Assembly: GCA_017524595.1 (NCBI GenBank)
Contig: JAFXVI010000039.1
Coordinates: forward strand, 1-33,524
Origin: Lachnospiraceae bacterium
Lineage (GTDB): Bacteria > Bacillota > Clostridia > Lachnospirales > Lachnospiraceae
Reading direction: 5' to 3'
Length of the DNA: 33,524 nucleotides
Below the pieces are notes generated by a model that ran no database searches, was not told the DNA's origin, and saw only the letters and a program-made list of their open reading frames with translations. Shown in pieces: positions 25,736 through 33,524 of the stretch. How positions within the stretch are numbered: position 1 is the first letter of the stretch; each line of letters opens with the position of its first letter. The position numbers and the translations under genes were made by a program.

Positions 25736-26496
25736 TATATCCTCACAGACACTCCTTTATCCCTCAAGTATTCTTTAAGTTCCGAAATATCCAATTCCTT
25801 ATAATGAAACAGGGAAGCAGCTAACGCCGCATCAGCTTTTCCTTCAGTCAGCGCTTCATAAAAATGCTCTTTTGTGCCGGCACCACCGGAAGCAATAACC
25901 GGTATATCAACATTTTCCGATATTATCCTCGTTAGTTCTATATCATATCCAGCCTTGGTACCGTCGCAATCCATACTGGTAAGAAGTATTTCCCCTGCTC
26001 CCAGTTCGCATGCTTTTATCGCCCATTCCACAGCATCTATGCCCATGTCAACACGGCCGCCGTTTTTAAATATATTAAAGCCAAGGCCATCTTCACGCCT
26101 CTTGGCATCTATCGCCACCACAACGCACTGACTTCCGAACTTGTCGGCTGCACGTGATATGAGTTCCGGATCCATGATAGAGGCCGAGTTAACGGCTACT
26201 TTATCGGCTCCTTCCCGCAGGATCATACGAAAATCATCCACACTTCTTATACCTCCTCCTACGGTAAACGGTATAAAGATCGTTTCGGCTATCTTTCGCA
26301 CCAGTTCTGTCTTTATGTTCCTCGCATCCGAAGAAGCGGTTATATCCAGAAATACCAACTCATCCGCACCGGCTTTATCATACAGTATGCTTACCTCTAT
26401 CGGATCTCCCGCATCCTTAAGGTTCACGAAATTGGTTCCCTTAACTACACGTCCGTTATTAACATCCAAACAAGGAATTATCCTCTTTGTATACAT
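25735..26496 (-). CDS. hisF: Imidazole glycerol phosphate synthase, cyclase subunit
   Basis: Uses ammonia from HisH to convert PRFAR to imidazole glycerol phosphate and AICAR in histidine synthesis, linking it to purine synthesis (253 residues). The (beta/alpha)8 barrel has both catalytic aspartates, Asp11 in [14 protein letters not shown] and Asp130 in VAIDAKR, and phosphate-binding loops at FTVGGGIRS and [14 protein letters not shown] precedes the ATG, 12 bases after hisH. Confidence 0.97.
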   Translation of the reverse strand: MYTKRIIPCLDVNNGRVVKGTNFVNLKDAGDPIEVSILYDKAGADELVFLDITASSDARNIKTELVRKIAETIFIPFTVGGGIRSVDDFRMILREGADKVAVNSASIMDPELISRAADKFGSQCVVVAIDAKRREDGLGFNIFKNGGRVDMGIDAVEWAIKACELGAGEILLTSMDCDGTKAGYDIELTRIISENVDIPVIASGGAGTKEHFYEALTEGKADAALAASLFHYKELDISELKEYLRDKGVSVRI

Positions 26497-26508
26497 TCCG
26501 ATGCTCCT

Positions 26509-27114
26509 CTAAAGTTTAAGAAAGTTTTCAAGCATTTTAAGCCCCACTGCCGAGCTCTTCTCCGGATGAAACTGGCAGGCAAAGACATTATCCTTTTCAA
26601 CCGAGGCATGAATACGGGTATTATAGTACGTTTCAGCAGTCACTATCGATCCTTCTGCCGCCTTAAGATAATAAGAATGCACAAAATATACATATGCCCC
26701 ATCATCTATGCCTTCAAACAATCTCCCGTTGTTCTTAAGTTCTAAAGAATTCCAGCCCATATGCGGAATCTTGGTATATTCTCCCTTTGGTATCTTAAGT
26801 ATCTCACCGCGAAGAAGAGACAAGCCCTTTATTCCCGGGGCTTCCTCACTGCGATCGAACATCAGCTGGAGTCCCAGGCATATTCCAAGAAACGGAGTCC
26901 CTTTTTCAACAACCTCATGGATCACAGACTCCAATCCGTAACTGCGGATCTTCTCCATTGCATCACCAAAGGCACCTACTCCCGGGAGGATGACTTTATC
27001 GGCATTTAAAATCTCCCTGCGGTCTCTTGTGACCAGTGCATCGGCACCAAGATAATGCATTGCCTTTTCTACGCTCTTAATATTACCCGCGTCATAATCA
27101 ATGATAGCTACCAT
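26509..27114 (-). CDS. hisH: Imidazole glycerol phosphate synthase, glutaminase subunit
   Basis: Class I glutamine amidotransferase that supplies ammonia to HisF (201 residues). The catalytic triad is visible: Cys79 in FLGICLGLQL, His183 and Glu185 in CQFHPEKS. The oxyanion-strand segment LPGVGAFGDAM is present. The start is the ATG at 27114 with GGGG upstream; an in-frame TTG at 27129 is unlikely. It begins 47 bases after the large acidic membrane protein gene and is probably cotranscribed with it. No other histidine gene is in the window. Confidence 0.96.
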   Translation of the reverse strand: MVAIIDYDAGNIKSVEKAMHYLGADALVTRDRREILNADKVILPGVGAFGDAMEKIRSYGLESVIHEVVEKGTPFLGICLGLQLMFDRSEEAPGIKGLSLLRGEILKIPKGEYTKIPHMGWNSLELKNNGRLFEGIDDGAYVYFVHSYYLKAAEGSIVTAETYYNTRIHASVEKDNVFACQFHPEKSSAVGLKMLENFLKL

Positions 27115-27161
27115 TATTTTACCCCGCAATTAAAGATTTAATATATCGCCCGAATTATCCA

Positions 27162-30100
27162 TCATTCAGGAGTGCTGTCACTAAAGTTATCGTATTCAGA
27201 CACAGGATCGGCAGCCGTCTCATACTCCGCCTCATTATCATATTCATCCTGCAACTCACTGTCGTCTTCATCCTGATCTGTACTCTGATCTTCTTCATGC
27301 TGCGCATCTTCGTCCGTGTCTTCTTCCTCAACCGAAGAATCCTCAGTATCATCGGTGAAATCCTCATCATATAGTGTTTCTTCCAAAGGCTCATCTTCGC
27401 CCTGGTTGTTAAACTCGGATTCCTCACCCTCTATTACAGGGTTGGCATCTTTATGATCATATGTTTCAAATTCCCCGCCCAAGTCTCCTGTAGAGCCGGT
27501 TTCAACAAAGGAATACAATGCTTTACTGTACTCCTGGCTGTCTCCTATACTCAGCCAGTTTCTTGCCTGATCGACAGAAACATTGAATGTTCTGTCGAGC
27601 TCGGATGTTATCTCATTTGACAGCTCATTGAACTGATCCGTGATACCATACTGCTGTGCGGCCTCACTGTTTTCGTCTATATCTCCGACCGCCTGAACAA
27701 GTGCATTCAAAGCATCAGCCATCATTCCAAGTTCTTTATAATTGTTAAATGATTTTAACTTCTGCTGAAGCTTGTACAATATGATATTTTTATCGTACAG
27801 AGCCTGCTGTTCCTCGTTGAGCTTATGACCCGTCAACGAAAGATATGTTGTCTTATAATCTCCGTTCTCAAATGCTACTTCGGCTTCCCTCACATCGTTA
27901 TAATAGGGAACCACCATGGCTGCCATTCCTATAAGAACACCGATCGAAATAGCGCACACAAGTATAAGCGCCACCTTCTTCTTCGGAAGCTTCGGCATTT
28001 TGAACAATTCGGAATCTCTGGGTTTCTTTTCCTTTTTAGGTTTTTCTTTCTTGGGTTTCTTCTCCTTCTTAGGCTTTTCTTTCTTGGGTTTCTTTCCCTT
28101 CTTCTTATCCTTCTTGCCGCCGCCTTCATCCTCACCGAGTTCCTTAAGTATCTGCTCATTATCAGCGGCACCTGACTTGGCTATGTCTTTTGCGGTCTCT
28201 TCCGCAAAAGCAGCATTGATCGCTTCCTCGTCATCCTCTCCCGGAACGTCTGTAAGTCCCTTTACAAGTCTTGCGAAAAATCCTTCTTTCTTCTTTCTTG
28301 AAGAAGCCTCGTCACCTTTTTCAACAACCTCAAGATCGACTCCTTCATATTCCTCGCCATCACTTAATTTGATGCCGGCTAAAGCAGCGTCCATATCTGC
28401 CTTTAGTGCAACTTCCTCGGGCGTCAGTTGATCTTCTTCAGTTTTTATTTCAAGATCGGGATCTATGCTCCTCTTTTTATTCTTCTTCTCTTCTTTCTCT
28501 TTTCGTTTCCGTTCTTTTTCGGCAAGCCTCTCAGCCTTTTTTGCCTCTTTCTCTTTCTTTTTACGTTCCTCTGGCGTCAGACCTTCAAGCTCACTGTCAG
28601 TTTCCGCTTCCGGTTCATCAAGAGGATTAAAATCTTCATCATTCCCTGTGACACCCGGATCCACAGCTTCAAAATTGTCATTTTTATCCAGCAGTTCACC
28701 TATTTCTGCTATGTCGCTGTCATCCGAATCGGCTATGATATCATTAAGATCAGCCTCTTCATTCACGGAATTGTTGGTGGGATCGCCCATCTCCTCTATG
28801 GATCTTAACAGTTCATCCACCTGCTCCTCAGACATCATCTGCTCATTCGCGGCATCTTCATCAGCAGGTTCTCCGGCACCCTCTGTCTTAGCTTCCTCTT
28901 CACCGATATTATCTATAACAGCAGAAATATCTTCCGCACCTGCTTCATCTATATCAATGTTTTCTGCGGTTTCTGTTCCCGCTTCCGGTTCACCTGCTCC
29001 TGTGCCATCTGCGTCACTGTCATCACCGCCCAATCCTGCAAGAAGAGCTTCTATATCATCCTGTGACATCATTTGATTGCCGTCCGCTAATCCGGGGGTG
29101 TCTCCTGCTTTATCATCAGACTCTTCCACATCAGGCTCTTTTACATCATCCGTTTTGCCATCATCAAAACTCGCAAGCAATTCATCCATTTCTTCTTCTG
29201 TCATAGAATCTCCTGCTTCTTCTGAAGCAAAATCAGATTCTGGCAGATTGTCCTGTATATCCGGCTCATTTGATTCTTCATTTATCAACGCTTCTATGGC
29301 ATCCAGATTAATGCTCTTGTCTGAAATATCTTCCCTTTCATTTCTGAGCGGTTTTTCTTCCAAGAGTTCTCCGATGCCTCCTTCTAAATCAATGCCGGAC
29401 ATTGTCTCATTTATTCCGGCCTTAACATTATCTTCCTTTAATCTGTCAAAGATCGCATCTATTTCTGCTGATTCTTCTTTCTCTTTCTTACGTTCCTCCT
29501 TTTTATCAAATGCAGCCAGCAACGCATTCATTTCATCCTCAGACATCATTTCTTCTGTCACGGCATTTTCCGATTTCTCAACTGTATCCTCTGCTGCCTG
29601 TGCCTCTTCTGCCATCGGAATTTCTGTTTCTGCGGGCATAACATCTTCCGCTGCCTTTTCTTCTAATATAAGATCTTCTGCCGCTGATTCTTCTGTTATT
29701 GGTTCTTCTGTTATTGATTCTTCTGTTATTGGTTCTTCTGTTATTGATTCTTCTGCTATTGGCTCTTCTGCTATTGGCTCTTCTGCTATTGGCTCTTCTA
29801 CTACCGGCTCTTCCTCTACAGGTTCGTCTACTATAGGTTCTTCGGTTATTGGCTCTTCTACCACAGATTCTTCGGCTACAGGCTCTTCTGCTACCGGTTC
29901 TTTCTCCGGCATCGGTATCTCCTCTGTTTCAGGCTCATTTTCTGTCAGCGGTTCTTCTTCTGTTACAGCTCCATCCTCTGTTACAGGTATTTCCATTTCC
30001 TCTGTCGCACCGATTTCTTCTGTCAAAGGTATTTCTTCCACTGTCGATGTTTCTACAGTTTCAACCGATTCATGTTCCCAGACAGGCATTTCTTCCACCG

Positions 30101-30689
30101 CAGCTTCTTCCATCAACGACGCATCTTCTATTGAAGGCTCTTCCTCTACATGTTCATCTTCTACAACAAGTTCCTCTTCTTCTGTTATGGGCAGGCTCTC
30201 TTCAACCGGCTCACTATCTTCTATCACCGGAATTTCTTCCTCTACAGGCTCATCCTCTACTACGAGTTCCTCTTCTTCTGTTATGGGTAAGCTCTCTTCA
30301 ACCGGCTCACTATCTTTTATCACCGGAATTTCTTCCTCTACAGGTTCGTCCTCTACAACGAGTTCCTCTTCTTCTGCCATGGGCAGGCTCTCTTCAACCG
30401 GCTCATTATCTTCTATCATCGAAATTTCTTCCTCTACAGGCTCATCCTCTACTACGAGTTCACTATCTAATGCAGGTTCATATTCAGGTATATCATGGGC
30501 TTCTTCAGGCATAGAAATATCTTCCGTCACAGAAATATCTTCTGTTGCTGATTTTTCCTCTGTCACAGGGTTATCTCCCGACACAGGAACTCCTTCTATC
30601 GCAACATTTTCATCCAATACTATACTTTCGGAGGGACCTTCTTCCATTCCTTTAAGAAGCTGATCCAAATAATCTTCAGTCGTACTCAT
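27162..30689 (-). CDS. Very large acidic membrane protein with four FliM-N-like CheY-binding motifs (novel)
   Basis: A 1175-residue protein I cannot match to a named family. Residues 1-370 are extremely Glu/Pro/Val-rich and repetitive. Residues 382-634 hold four copies of a short helical motif resembling the N-terminal peptide of FliM/FliY that binds CheY~P (L/M-S-Q-x-E-I-D-A-L-L): MSEDEMNALLAAFDKK (382), MTEEEMDELLASFDDG (496), MSQDDIEALLAGLGGD (541) and MSEEQVDELLRSIEEM (619). Weaker relatives are at EIDAIFDRL (about 409) and near the N-terminus (YLDQLLKGM). Then come a charged Lys/Glu helix, a Lys-rich stretch (about 857-903), one membrane segment (about 904-927) and a C-terminal part of about 250 residues, first helical and TPR-like, then very acidic. 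Positive-inside charge puts the motifs in the cytoplasm. The ATG at 30689 has AAGGAGA upstream. It follows cheV after a terminator. Confidence 0.85.
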   Translation of the reverse strand: MSTTEDYLDQLLKGMEEGPSESIVLDENVAIEGVPVSGDNPVTEEKSATEDISVTEDISMPEEAHDIPEYEPALDSELVVEDEPVEEEISMIEDNEPVEESLPMAEEEELVVEDEPVEEEIPVIKDSEPVEESLPITEEEELVVEDEPVEEEIPVIEDSEPVEESLPITEEEELVVEDEHVEEEPSIEDASLMEEAAVEEMPVWEHESVETVETSTVEEIPLTEEIGATEEMEIPVTEDGAVTEEEPLTENEPETEEIPMPEKEPVAEEPVAEESVVEEPITEEPIVDEPVEEEPVVEEPIAEEPIAEEPIAEESITEEPITEESITEEPITEESAAEDLILEEKAAEDVMPAETEIPMAEEAQAAEDTVEKSENAVTEEMMSEDEMNALLAAFDKKEERKKEKEESAEIDAIFDRLKEDNVKAGINETMSGIDLEGGIGELLEEKPLRNEREDISDKSINLDAIEALINEESNEPDIQDNLPESDFASEEAGDSMTEEEMDELLASFDDGKTDDVKEPDVEESDDKAGDTPGLADGNQMMSQDDIEALLAGLGGDDSDADGTGAGEPEAGTETAENIDIDEAGAEDISAVIDNIGEEEAKTEGAGEPADEDAANEQMMSEEQVDELLRSIEEMGDPTNNSVNEEADLNDIIADSDDSDIAEIGELLDKNDNFEAVDPGVTGNDEDFNPLDEPEAETDSELEGLTPEERKKKEKEAKKAERLAEKERKRKEKEEKKNKKRSIDPDLEIKTEEDQLTPEEVALKADMDAALAGIKLSDGEEYEGVDLEVVEKGDEASSRKKKEGFFARLVKGLTDVPGEDDEEAINAAFAEETAKDIAKSGAADNEQILKELGEDEGGGKKDKKKGKKPKKEKPKKEKKPKKEKPKKEKKPRDSELFKMPKLPKKKVALILVCAISIGVLIGMAAMVVPYYNDVREAEVAFENGDYKTTYLSLTGHKLNEEQQALYDKNIILYKLQQKLKSFNNYKELGMMADALNALVQAVGDIDENSEAAQQYGITDQFNELSNEITSELDRTFNVSVDQARNWLSIGDSQEYSKALYSFVETGSTGDLGGEFETYDHKDANPVIEGEESEFNNQGEDEPLEETLYDEDFTDDTEDSSVEEEDTDEDAQHEEDQSTDQDEDDSELQDEYDNEAEYETAADPVSEYDNFSDSTPE
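29686..29895 (-). repeat. Tandem 15-bp repeats (pentapeptide E-E-P/S-I-A/T)
   Basis: Within the acidic membrane protein gene, units encoding EEPIA, EEPIT and EESIT repeat about a dozen times at a 5-residue (15-base) period, several nearly identical at the DNA level. Copy-number change would keep the reading frame. Confidence 0.85.
30126..30461 (-). repeat. Tandem 96-bp repeat, about 3.5 copies
   Basis: Units beginning ELVVEDEPVEEEI recur at 30461, 30365, 30269 and (partial) 30173, each exactly 96 bases or 32 residues apart, with high DNA identity. They lie in the N-terminal acidic region of the large membrane protein. Confidence 0.9.
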
Positions 30690-30694
30690 TTTAT

Positions 30695-30745
30695 TCTCCT
30701 TAACAAAACCCATTCATCCAAAATAGTAGTTTACCATAATTCAAC
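30695..30745 (-). promoter_or_regulatory. Possible promoter of the large acidic protein gene
   Basis: After the cheV terminator, the minus strand has TTGTTT, 17 bases, then TAAACT with an upstream TGG (extended -10 pattern), ahead of the ribosome binding site. The hexamers are only partly consensus. Coordinates are approximate. Confidence 0.4.
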
Positions 30746-30789
30746 ATTCTAAACAATGTTACAATACATAAAAAGAACGGAATAAAACA

Positions 30790-30824
30790 AATAAAAATAG
30801 GAGAACTTCATAAGAAATCCTCCT
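30790..30824 (-). terminator. Terminator after cheV
   Basis: AGGAGGATTTC and GAAGTTCTCCT form an 11-bp stem (two G-U pairs) around TTAT, followed by ATTTTTATTTG on the minus strand, 27 bases after the cheV stop. Confidence 0.8.
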
Positions 30825-30850
30825 ACATATATCATCATTATATAAATTGC

Positions 30851-31753
30851 TCATCCCTTGCTCTGAAGCAGCTTATCTATCTCCTGAACCAACTTGCCTA
30901 TTTCAGGCTTGCTTAGCTGTGCATCAGCTCCCAAAGCTTCGCCCTTACGCCTCATCTCCTCATTTACCAATGATGAGAATATTACTACCGGCAGATGCCT
31001 TAGCCTGTCATCTGACTTGATAAGCTTGGTCAGCCTGTGTCCATCCATCTGCGGCATCTCAATATCGGTTATGACGCATGCAATCTTTTCATCCAGATCA
31101 CCACTCTGCAGACACTCATTGATATAATTCCATGCTGCAAGACCATCCTCTGTCCTCTTCTGATTGATATAGCCGGCCTTGGTAAGCGCATCACTGATGA
31201 GCTTGTTAAGCAGATGGGAATCCTCTGCAATAAGGATCGGCGACTGACTCCTCTCTCTTGTTCCCAAGGCATCTATCTCTGTAAGTTTAAGACCCGTCTC
31301 CGGTGATATGTCAGTAACTATCTTCTCAAAATCAAGTATTATTACAAGACGTCCGTCCATCTTAATAACACCTGTCGAAATACCGTCCTGATCATTGTTG
31401 ATAGTTGCATCCGGCTTGATTATCTGTTTCCATGAAAACCTGTTGATACCAACGACCTTATCAACATGGAACGCAACATCGAGCTTATTAAAATTGGTGA
31501 TTATGAACAGTCCTTCAGGTTTCGACTCGCCAAGCTGTAAGGCGTTACGCAGGTCAATGGCTGTTATCATAGTTTCACGCGGCATGAATATTCCTTCGAT
31601 ACTTGGATGTGAATTCGGTACCGGAGTTACCGCCTGATAAGGTATGATCTCGTTAATCTTAGCAACATTTATCCCGTAAGAATTCTCCCCAAGCTTAAAC
31701 TCAAGGATTTCCAGTTCGTTAGTACCATTTTCCAATAAGATCTTTGTGTCCAT
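30851..31753 (-). CDS. cheV: Chemotaxis protein CheV (CheW-receiver fusion)
   Basis: Chemotaxis coupling protein that links receptors to CheA and tunes signalling by phosphorylation (300 residues). Residues 15-155 form a CheW domain (FKLGENSYGINVAKINEII, GIFMPRETMITAIDL, GVIKMDGRLVIILDFEKI). Residues 172-298 form a receiver domain with the acidic pair in AEDSHLL, phosphoacceptor Asp230 in VITDIEMPQMDG and Lys282 in LSKPE. GAGGTGATG precedes the ATG. It is not in a visible chemotaxis operon; its only chemotaxis-related neighbour is the large protein with FliM-N-like motifs downstream, from which a terminator separates it. Tandem promoters lie upstream. Confidence 0.96.
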   Translation of the reverse strand: MDTKILLENGTNELEILEFKLGENSYGINVAKINEIIPYQAVTPVPNSHPSIEGIFMPRETMITAIDLRNALQLGESKPEGLFIITNFNKLDVAFHVDKVVGINRFSWKQIIKPDATINNDQDGISTGVIKMDGRLVIILDFEKIVTDISPETGLKLTEIDALGTRERSQSPILIAEDSHLLNKLISDALTKAGYINQKRTEDGLAAWNYINECLQSGDLDEKIACVITDIEMPQMDGHRLTKLIKSDDRLRHLPVVIFSSLVNEEMRRKGEALGADAQLSKPEIGKLVQEIDKLLQSKG

Positions 31754-31781
31754 AACATCACCTCATCACTTGGCACAACGG

Positions 31782-31812
31782 GAACCGATTGCGGTATATC
31801 CCTTATGCCGGT
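31782..31812 (-). promoter_or_regulatory. Possible sigma-D/sigma-28 type promoter near cheV
   Basis: On the minus strand, TAAA is followed after 16 bases by ACCGCAAT, a partial match (5 of 8) to the motility sigma -10 GCCGATAT, about 35 bases before the cheV ATG. Coordinates are approximate and the match is weak. Confidence 0.3.
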
Positions 31813-31897
31813 TTATAGTTACATATTTCTTCAATGCTGATTACAGCTTCTTTTATAAATTGCAGACAAATCACTGATACAGACCATGTCTTAGCAT

Positions 31898-31906
31898 ATT
31901 ATAACA
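31898..31906 (-). promoter_or_regulatory. Extended -10 promoter of cheV
   Basis: TGT followed directly by a perfect TATAAT (31898-31903) on the minus strand, with no clear -35, would give a leader of about 137 bases before cheV. Confidence 0.5.
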
Positions 31907-31942
31907 CAGTTTATCACAAAAATACACAAAAAAGATAATATT

Positions 31943-31970
31943 ATTATAAATTTTCTGTTTATTTCGTCAA
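31943..31970 (-). promoter_or_regulatory. Sigma-A promoter of cheV
   Basis: TTGACG (31965-31970) and a perfect TATAAT (31943-31948) are separated by 16 bases on the minus strand. The -35 overlaps a small TTTCGT/ACGAAA inverted repeat (31963-31980) that could be the tail of the preceding unit. Confidence 0.7.
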
Positions 31971-32002
31971 TTCACGAAAAACATGAAGCATATTATGTTC
32001 GT

Positions 32003-33196
32003 CTACCGGAAATATCTTGCTTTCTCGTAGTTTTTTGTTAGCTCATCAAACCCTTCATTCGCTCTTCCATGAAGGGTCTGTGATACTTCAATTAACCTTT
32101 CCGCCGGCGTATGATATTTTATAAGCCTGTGACCGCGTCGGCACAATCTCATGACTGCTGTCTTATATTTTTTCCGGATCCTTTCCTGCTCACTTAAGCC
32201 TGATATTAGCATACGTATCCCTCTCCTGTGGTTATGCCGTATGCGTTCTCTTGTCTCTGTATGATCTTCACGATCAACGGTCATCACATCGTATCCGTGC
32301 CTCAAAAAATATATCCGGAAAAAACGCACGATCATTTTTATTGCATAATAGATCACAAAACCTGCAATAAAAACAGCAACAACCTTCTCAAGCGCAAGCA
32401 AGAATGCCACAAGCCATGCAGGCGGTGATGACACATGCGGCAGGATAAACACTCCTGCAGTCTGTGCGCCAGCCTGTTCTTCTTCGACGGTTTTGGGCAG
32501 CAACGATAAAAGGAAAAAAATGATTTTTCCTAAACAATCCGCCAAAAAACGGATCGTCGCGCTAAGCCCTTTGGCAAGCATATCTGACTGAAGCACGAAC
32601 ATACCGGTTGTAAATCCAATTACAAGCGGAAATACCAGCCTTAAATTATACTTAAACATTTCGTCAACGGGCGTGATTTTATTGATCAGTATTCCCGAAG
32701 CAAATCTCGCTCCGTTTAAAAGATATTTTCTTAAAAAATAAAACGACAGGTAACATATCCCACATATATATGCATAACGTCCAAGATACCACACTTCCTT
32801 CACCGAAGCATATATAAACACGAAAACAAATATTAGCAACAGTAAAGGGGGAACGATAATAAAGCTCCTCGTTTCACCGCTTGTCCAGAAAATAACATTG
32901 CTTATAAAAAAGATCGTAAGAATGATAAAAAACGTGATCCTGTACTTAAAAGGCATCGGCAAATAAATGACCGCTGCATACATAAGCATATGAACGAGCA
33001 GGAATGCCGGAAGCTTTTCGATATACACCCTTCCAAAATAAGACAGAATGATCACAATGGCAGGCACTACAGCAAGAAACGGTTCCGATCCGATGTCAAA
33101 CAGACTGGTAAAAAACTCACACGAAACAGAATACAACAATATTATCATTAAATTGTTCAGCCATTCGGCTCCAATAATATATTTTTTAACGAGCAT
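32003..33196 (-). CDS. Multi-spanning membrane protein with DUF4129-like C-terminus
   Basis: Membrane protein (397 residues) with about six to eight hydrophobic segments between residues 10 and 300 and a basic cytoplasmic C-terminal region ending FDELTKNYEKARYFR, which resembles the conserved end of DUF4129 domains. DUF4129 proteins commonly follow MoxR ATPase and DUF58 genes, sometimes fused to transglutaminase domains; no transglutaminase domain is seen here. The ATG at 33196 (MLVKKYIIGAEW) overlaps the upstream stop by 11 bases. A GTG at 33229 would add 11 residues but lies deeper in the upstream gene. Function is unknown; the family is linked to envelope assembly or polysaccharide export only by context. 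Confidence 0.72.
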   Translation of the reverse strand: MLVKKYIIGAEWLNNLMIILLYSVSCEFFTSLFDIGSEPFLAVVPAIVIILSYFGRVYIEKLPAFLLVHMLMYAAVIYLPMPFKYRITFFIILTIFFISNVIFWTSGETRSFIIVPPLLLLIFVFVFIYASVKEVWYLGRYAYICGICYLSFYFLRKYLLNGARFASGILINKITPVDEMFKYNLRLVFPLVIGFTTGMFVLQSDMLAKGLSATIRFLADCLGKIIFFLLSLLPKTVEEEQAGAQTAGVFILPHVSSPPAWLVAFLLALEKVVAVFIAGFVIYYAIKMIVRFFRIYFLRHGYDVMTVDREDHTETRERIRHNHRRGIRMLISGLSEQERIRKKYKTAVMRLCRRGHRLIKYHTPAERLIEVSQTLHGRANEGFDELTKNYEKARYFR

Positions 33197-33524
33197 CCGA
33201 CACCGTCCACTTAACAATGTTTTTATCACCCTGCTGTGTCAGCTTGGGTTCAACAATCCTGTACTCCGGAATTATCCACGAAATATTTATTCCTGCATTC
33301 CTCAAGCCGCCATACATGTCAACAAGATCCTGTTTTCTGTAATTTGATATGATAATATACTCAGTATTGTCATATTTTTTGTCTTTCATACATTCACTGA
33401 GCACTTCCGTGAACTGTATCTTGTTTCCCTCCGTATCAAGCCTTGCAAGCGCTGTCTCAACAGTCCTTAAATGTGCCGCATCTGCCCCTGCTTCTACTGA
33501 AACTGCCTCATCTCCTGCTATATC
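33186..33524 (-). CDS. C-terminal part of a probable DUF58 protein (partial)
   Basis: An open frame enters from the right edge and ends at 33186, giving 112 residues. The visible part has VETALARLDTEGNKIQFTE, then a Rossmann-like strand EYIIISNYRKQDLVDMY and GLRNAGINISWIIPE, like the end of a von Willebrand A-like fold in DUF58 proteins. The assignment rests mainly on the DUF4129-like gene that overlaps its end, the usual MoxR-DUF58-DUF4129 order. It could be another VWA-like protein. Confidence 0.6.
   Translation of the reverse strand, partial: DIAGDEAVSVEAGADAAHLRTVETALARLDTEGNKIQFTEVLSECMKDKKYDNTEYIIISNYRKQDLVDMYGGLRNAGINISWIIPEYRIVEPKLTQQGDKNIVKWTVSDAR

Noticed and set aside
29077..30663. 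A 528-codon Ser/Thr-rich open frame on the plus strand opposite the acidic protein gene, and similar long frames nearby
   Set aside because: Its Ser-Ser-Ile-rich sequence is what the antisense of Glu/Pro-rich codons produces; it has no ribosome binding site and the minus-strand gene has a strong start and clear motifs.
31754..31890. Riboswitch, such as a c-di-GMP type, in the long cheV leader
   Set aside because: I could not find the conserved core sequences or a convincing multi-stem fold, only short inverted repeats such as AACCG/CGGTT.

Overview
The window looks like a chromosomal segment from a motile, low-to-mid GC member of the Firmicutes, most likely the family Lachnospiraceae. This is inferred from the gene set: a YesM/YesN-type two-component system beside LplB/YtcP-type sugar ABC permeases, CheV, a GltS-type symporter, LysA, strong AGGAGG-like ribosome binding sites and consensus sigma-A promoters. 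Nearly every gene is on the minus strand. Only the acyltransferase at 19818-20999 is on the plus strand. I see no insertion sequence, prophage, CRISPR array or rRNA.

Region 1 (1-10386) is a carbohydrate uptake locus. In transcription order it holds a sensor kinase and an AraC-type response regulator. A lipoprotein binding protein with its own consensus promoter follows, then two permeases and a sialate O-acetylesterase-like SGNH esterase. A probable terminator comes next, then an operator-like perfect palindrome, then a second permease pair whose last gene leaves the window. No ATPase gene is present, which is usual for this transporter type because a shared MsmX-like ATPase is often encoded elsewhere.

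Region 2 (10476-18463) begins in transcription order with an NhaC-type antiporter behind a strong promoter. It continues with a gene string not usually described as a unit: a membrane-bound PP2C/SpoIIE phosphatase with a Cache-like sensor, a lipoprotein of the ABC_sub_bind type without its own transporter, a membrane sensor protein without an output domain, an MFS transporter and a GNAT acetyltransferase. A separate 87-residue protein of unknown function with a consensus promoter follows.

Region 3 (18611-22600) holds trmD behind a small unknown gene, a divergent PlsC-type acyltransferase with a zinc-ribbon-like tail, gltS overlapping it tail to tail, and a tRNA-Leu(CAA) with promoter and terminator.

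Region 4 (22623-33524) is a tightly coupled housekeeping string (hisH, hisF, ung, a TPR/MORN membrane protein, lysA). It lies downstream of a very large acidic membrane protein (27162-30689), which is itself preceded by cheV. The large protein carries four copies of a motif closely resembling the CheY-binding N-terminal peptide of FliM/FliY. This is the most interesting candidate for an undescribed system: a membrane-anchored, multivalent CheY~P-binding scaffold beside cheV. At the right edge lie a DUF4129-like membrane protein and the end of a probable DUF58 protein.

No gene-free stretch exceeds 300 bases. The largest is 31754-32002, which holds cheV promoters. The others (1427-1653, 18464-18610, 19638-19817, 30690-30850) hold the promoters, operator and terminators listed.
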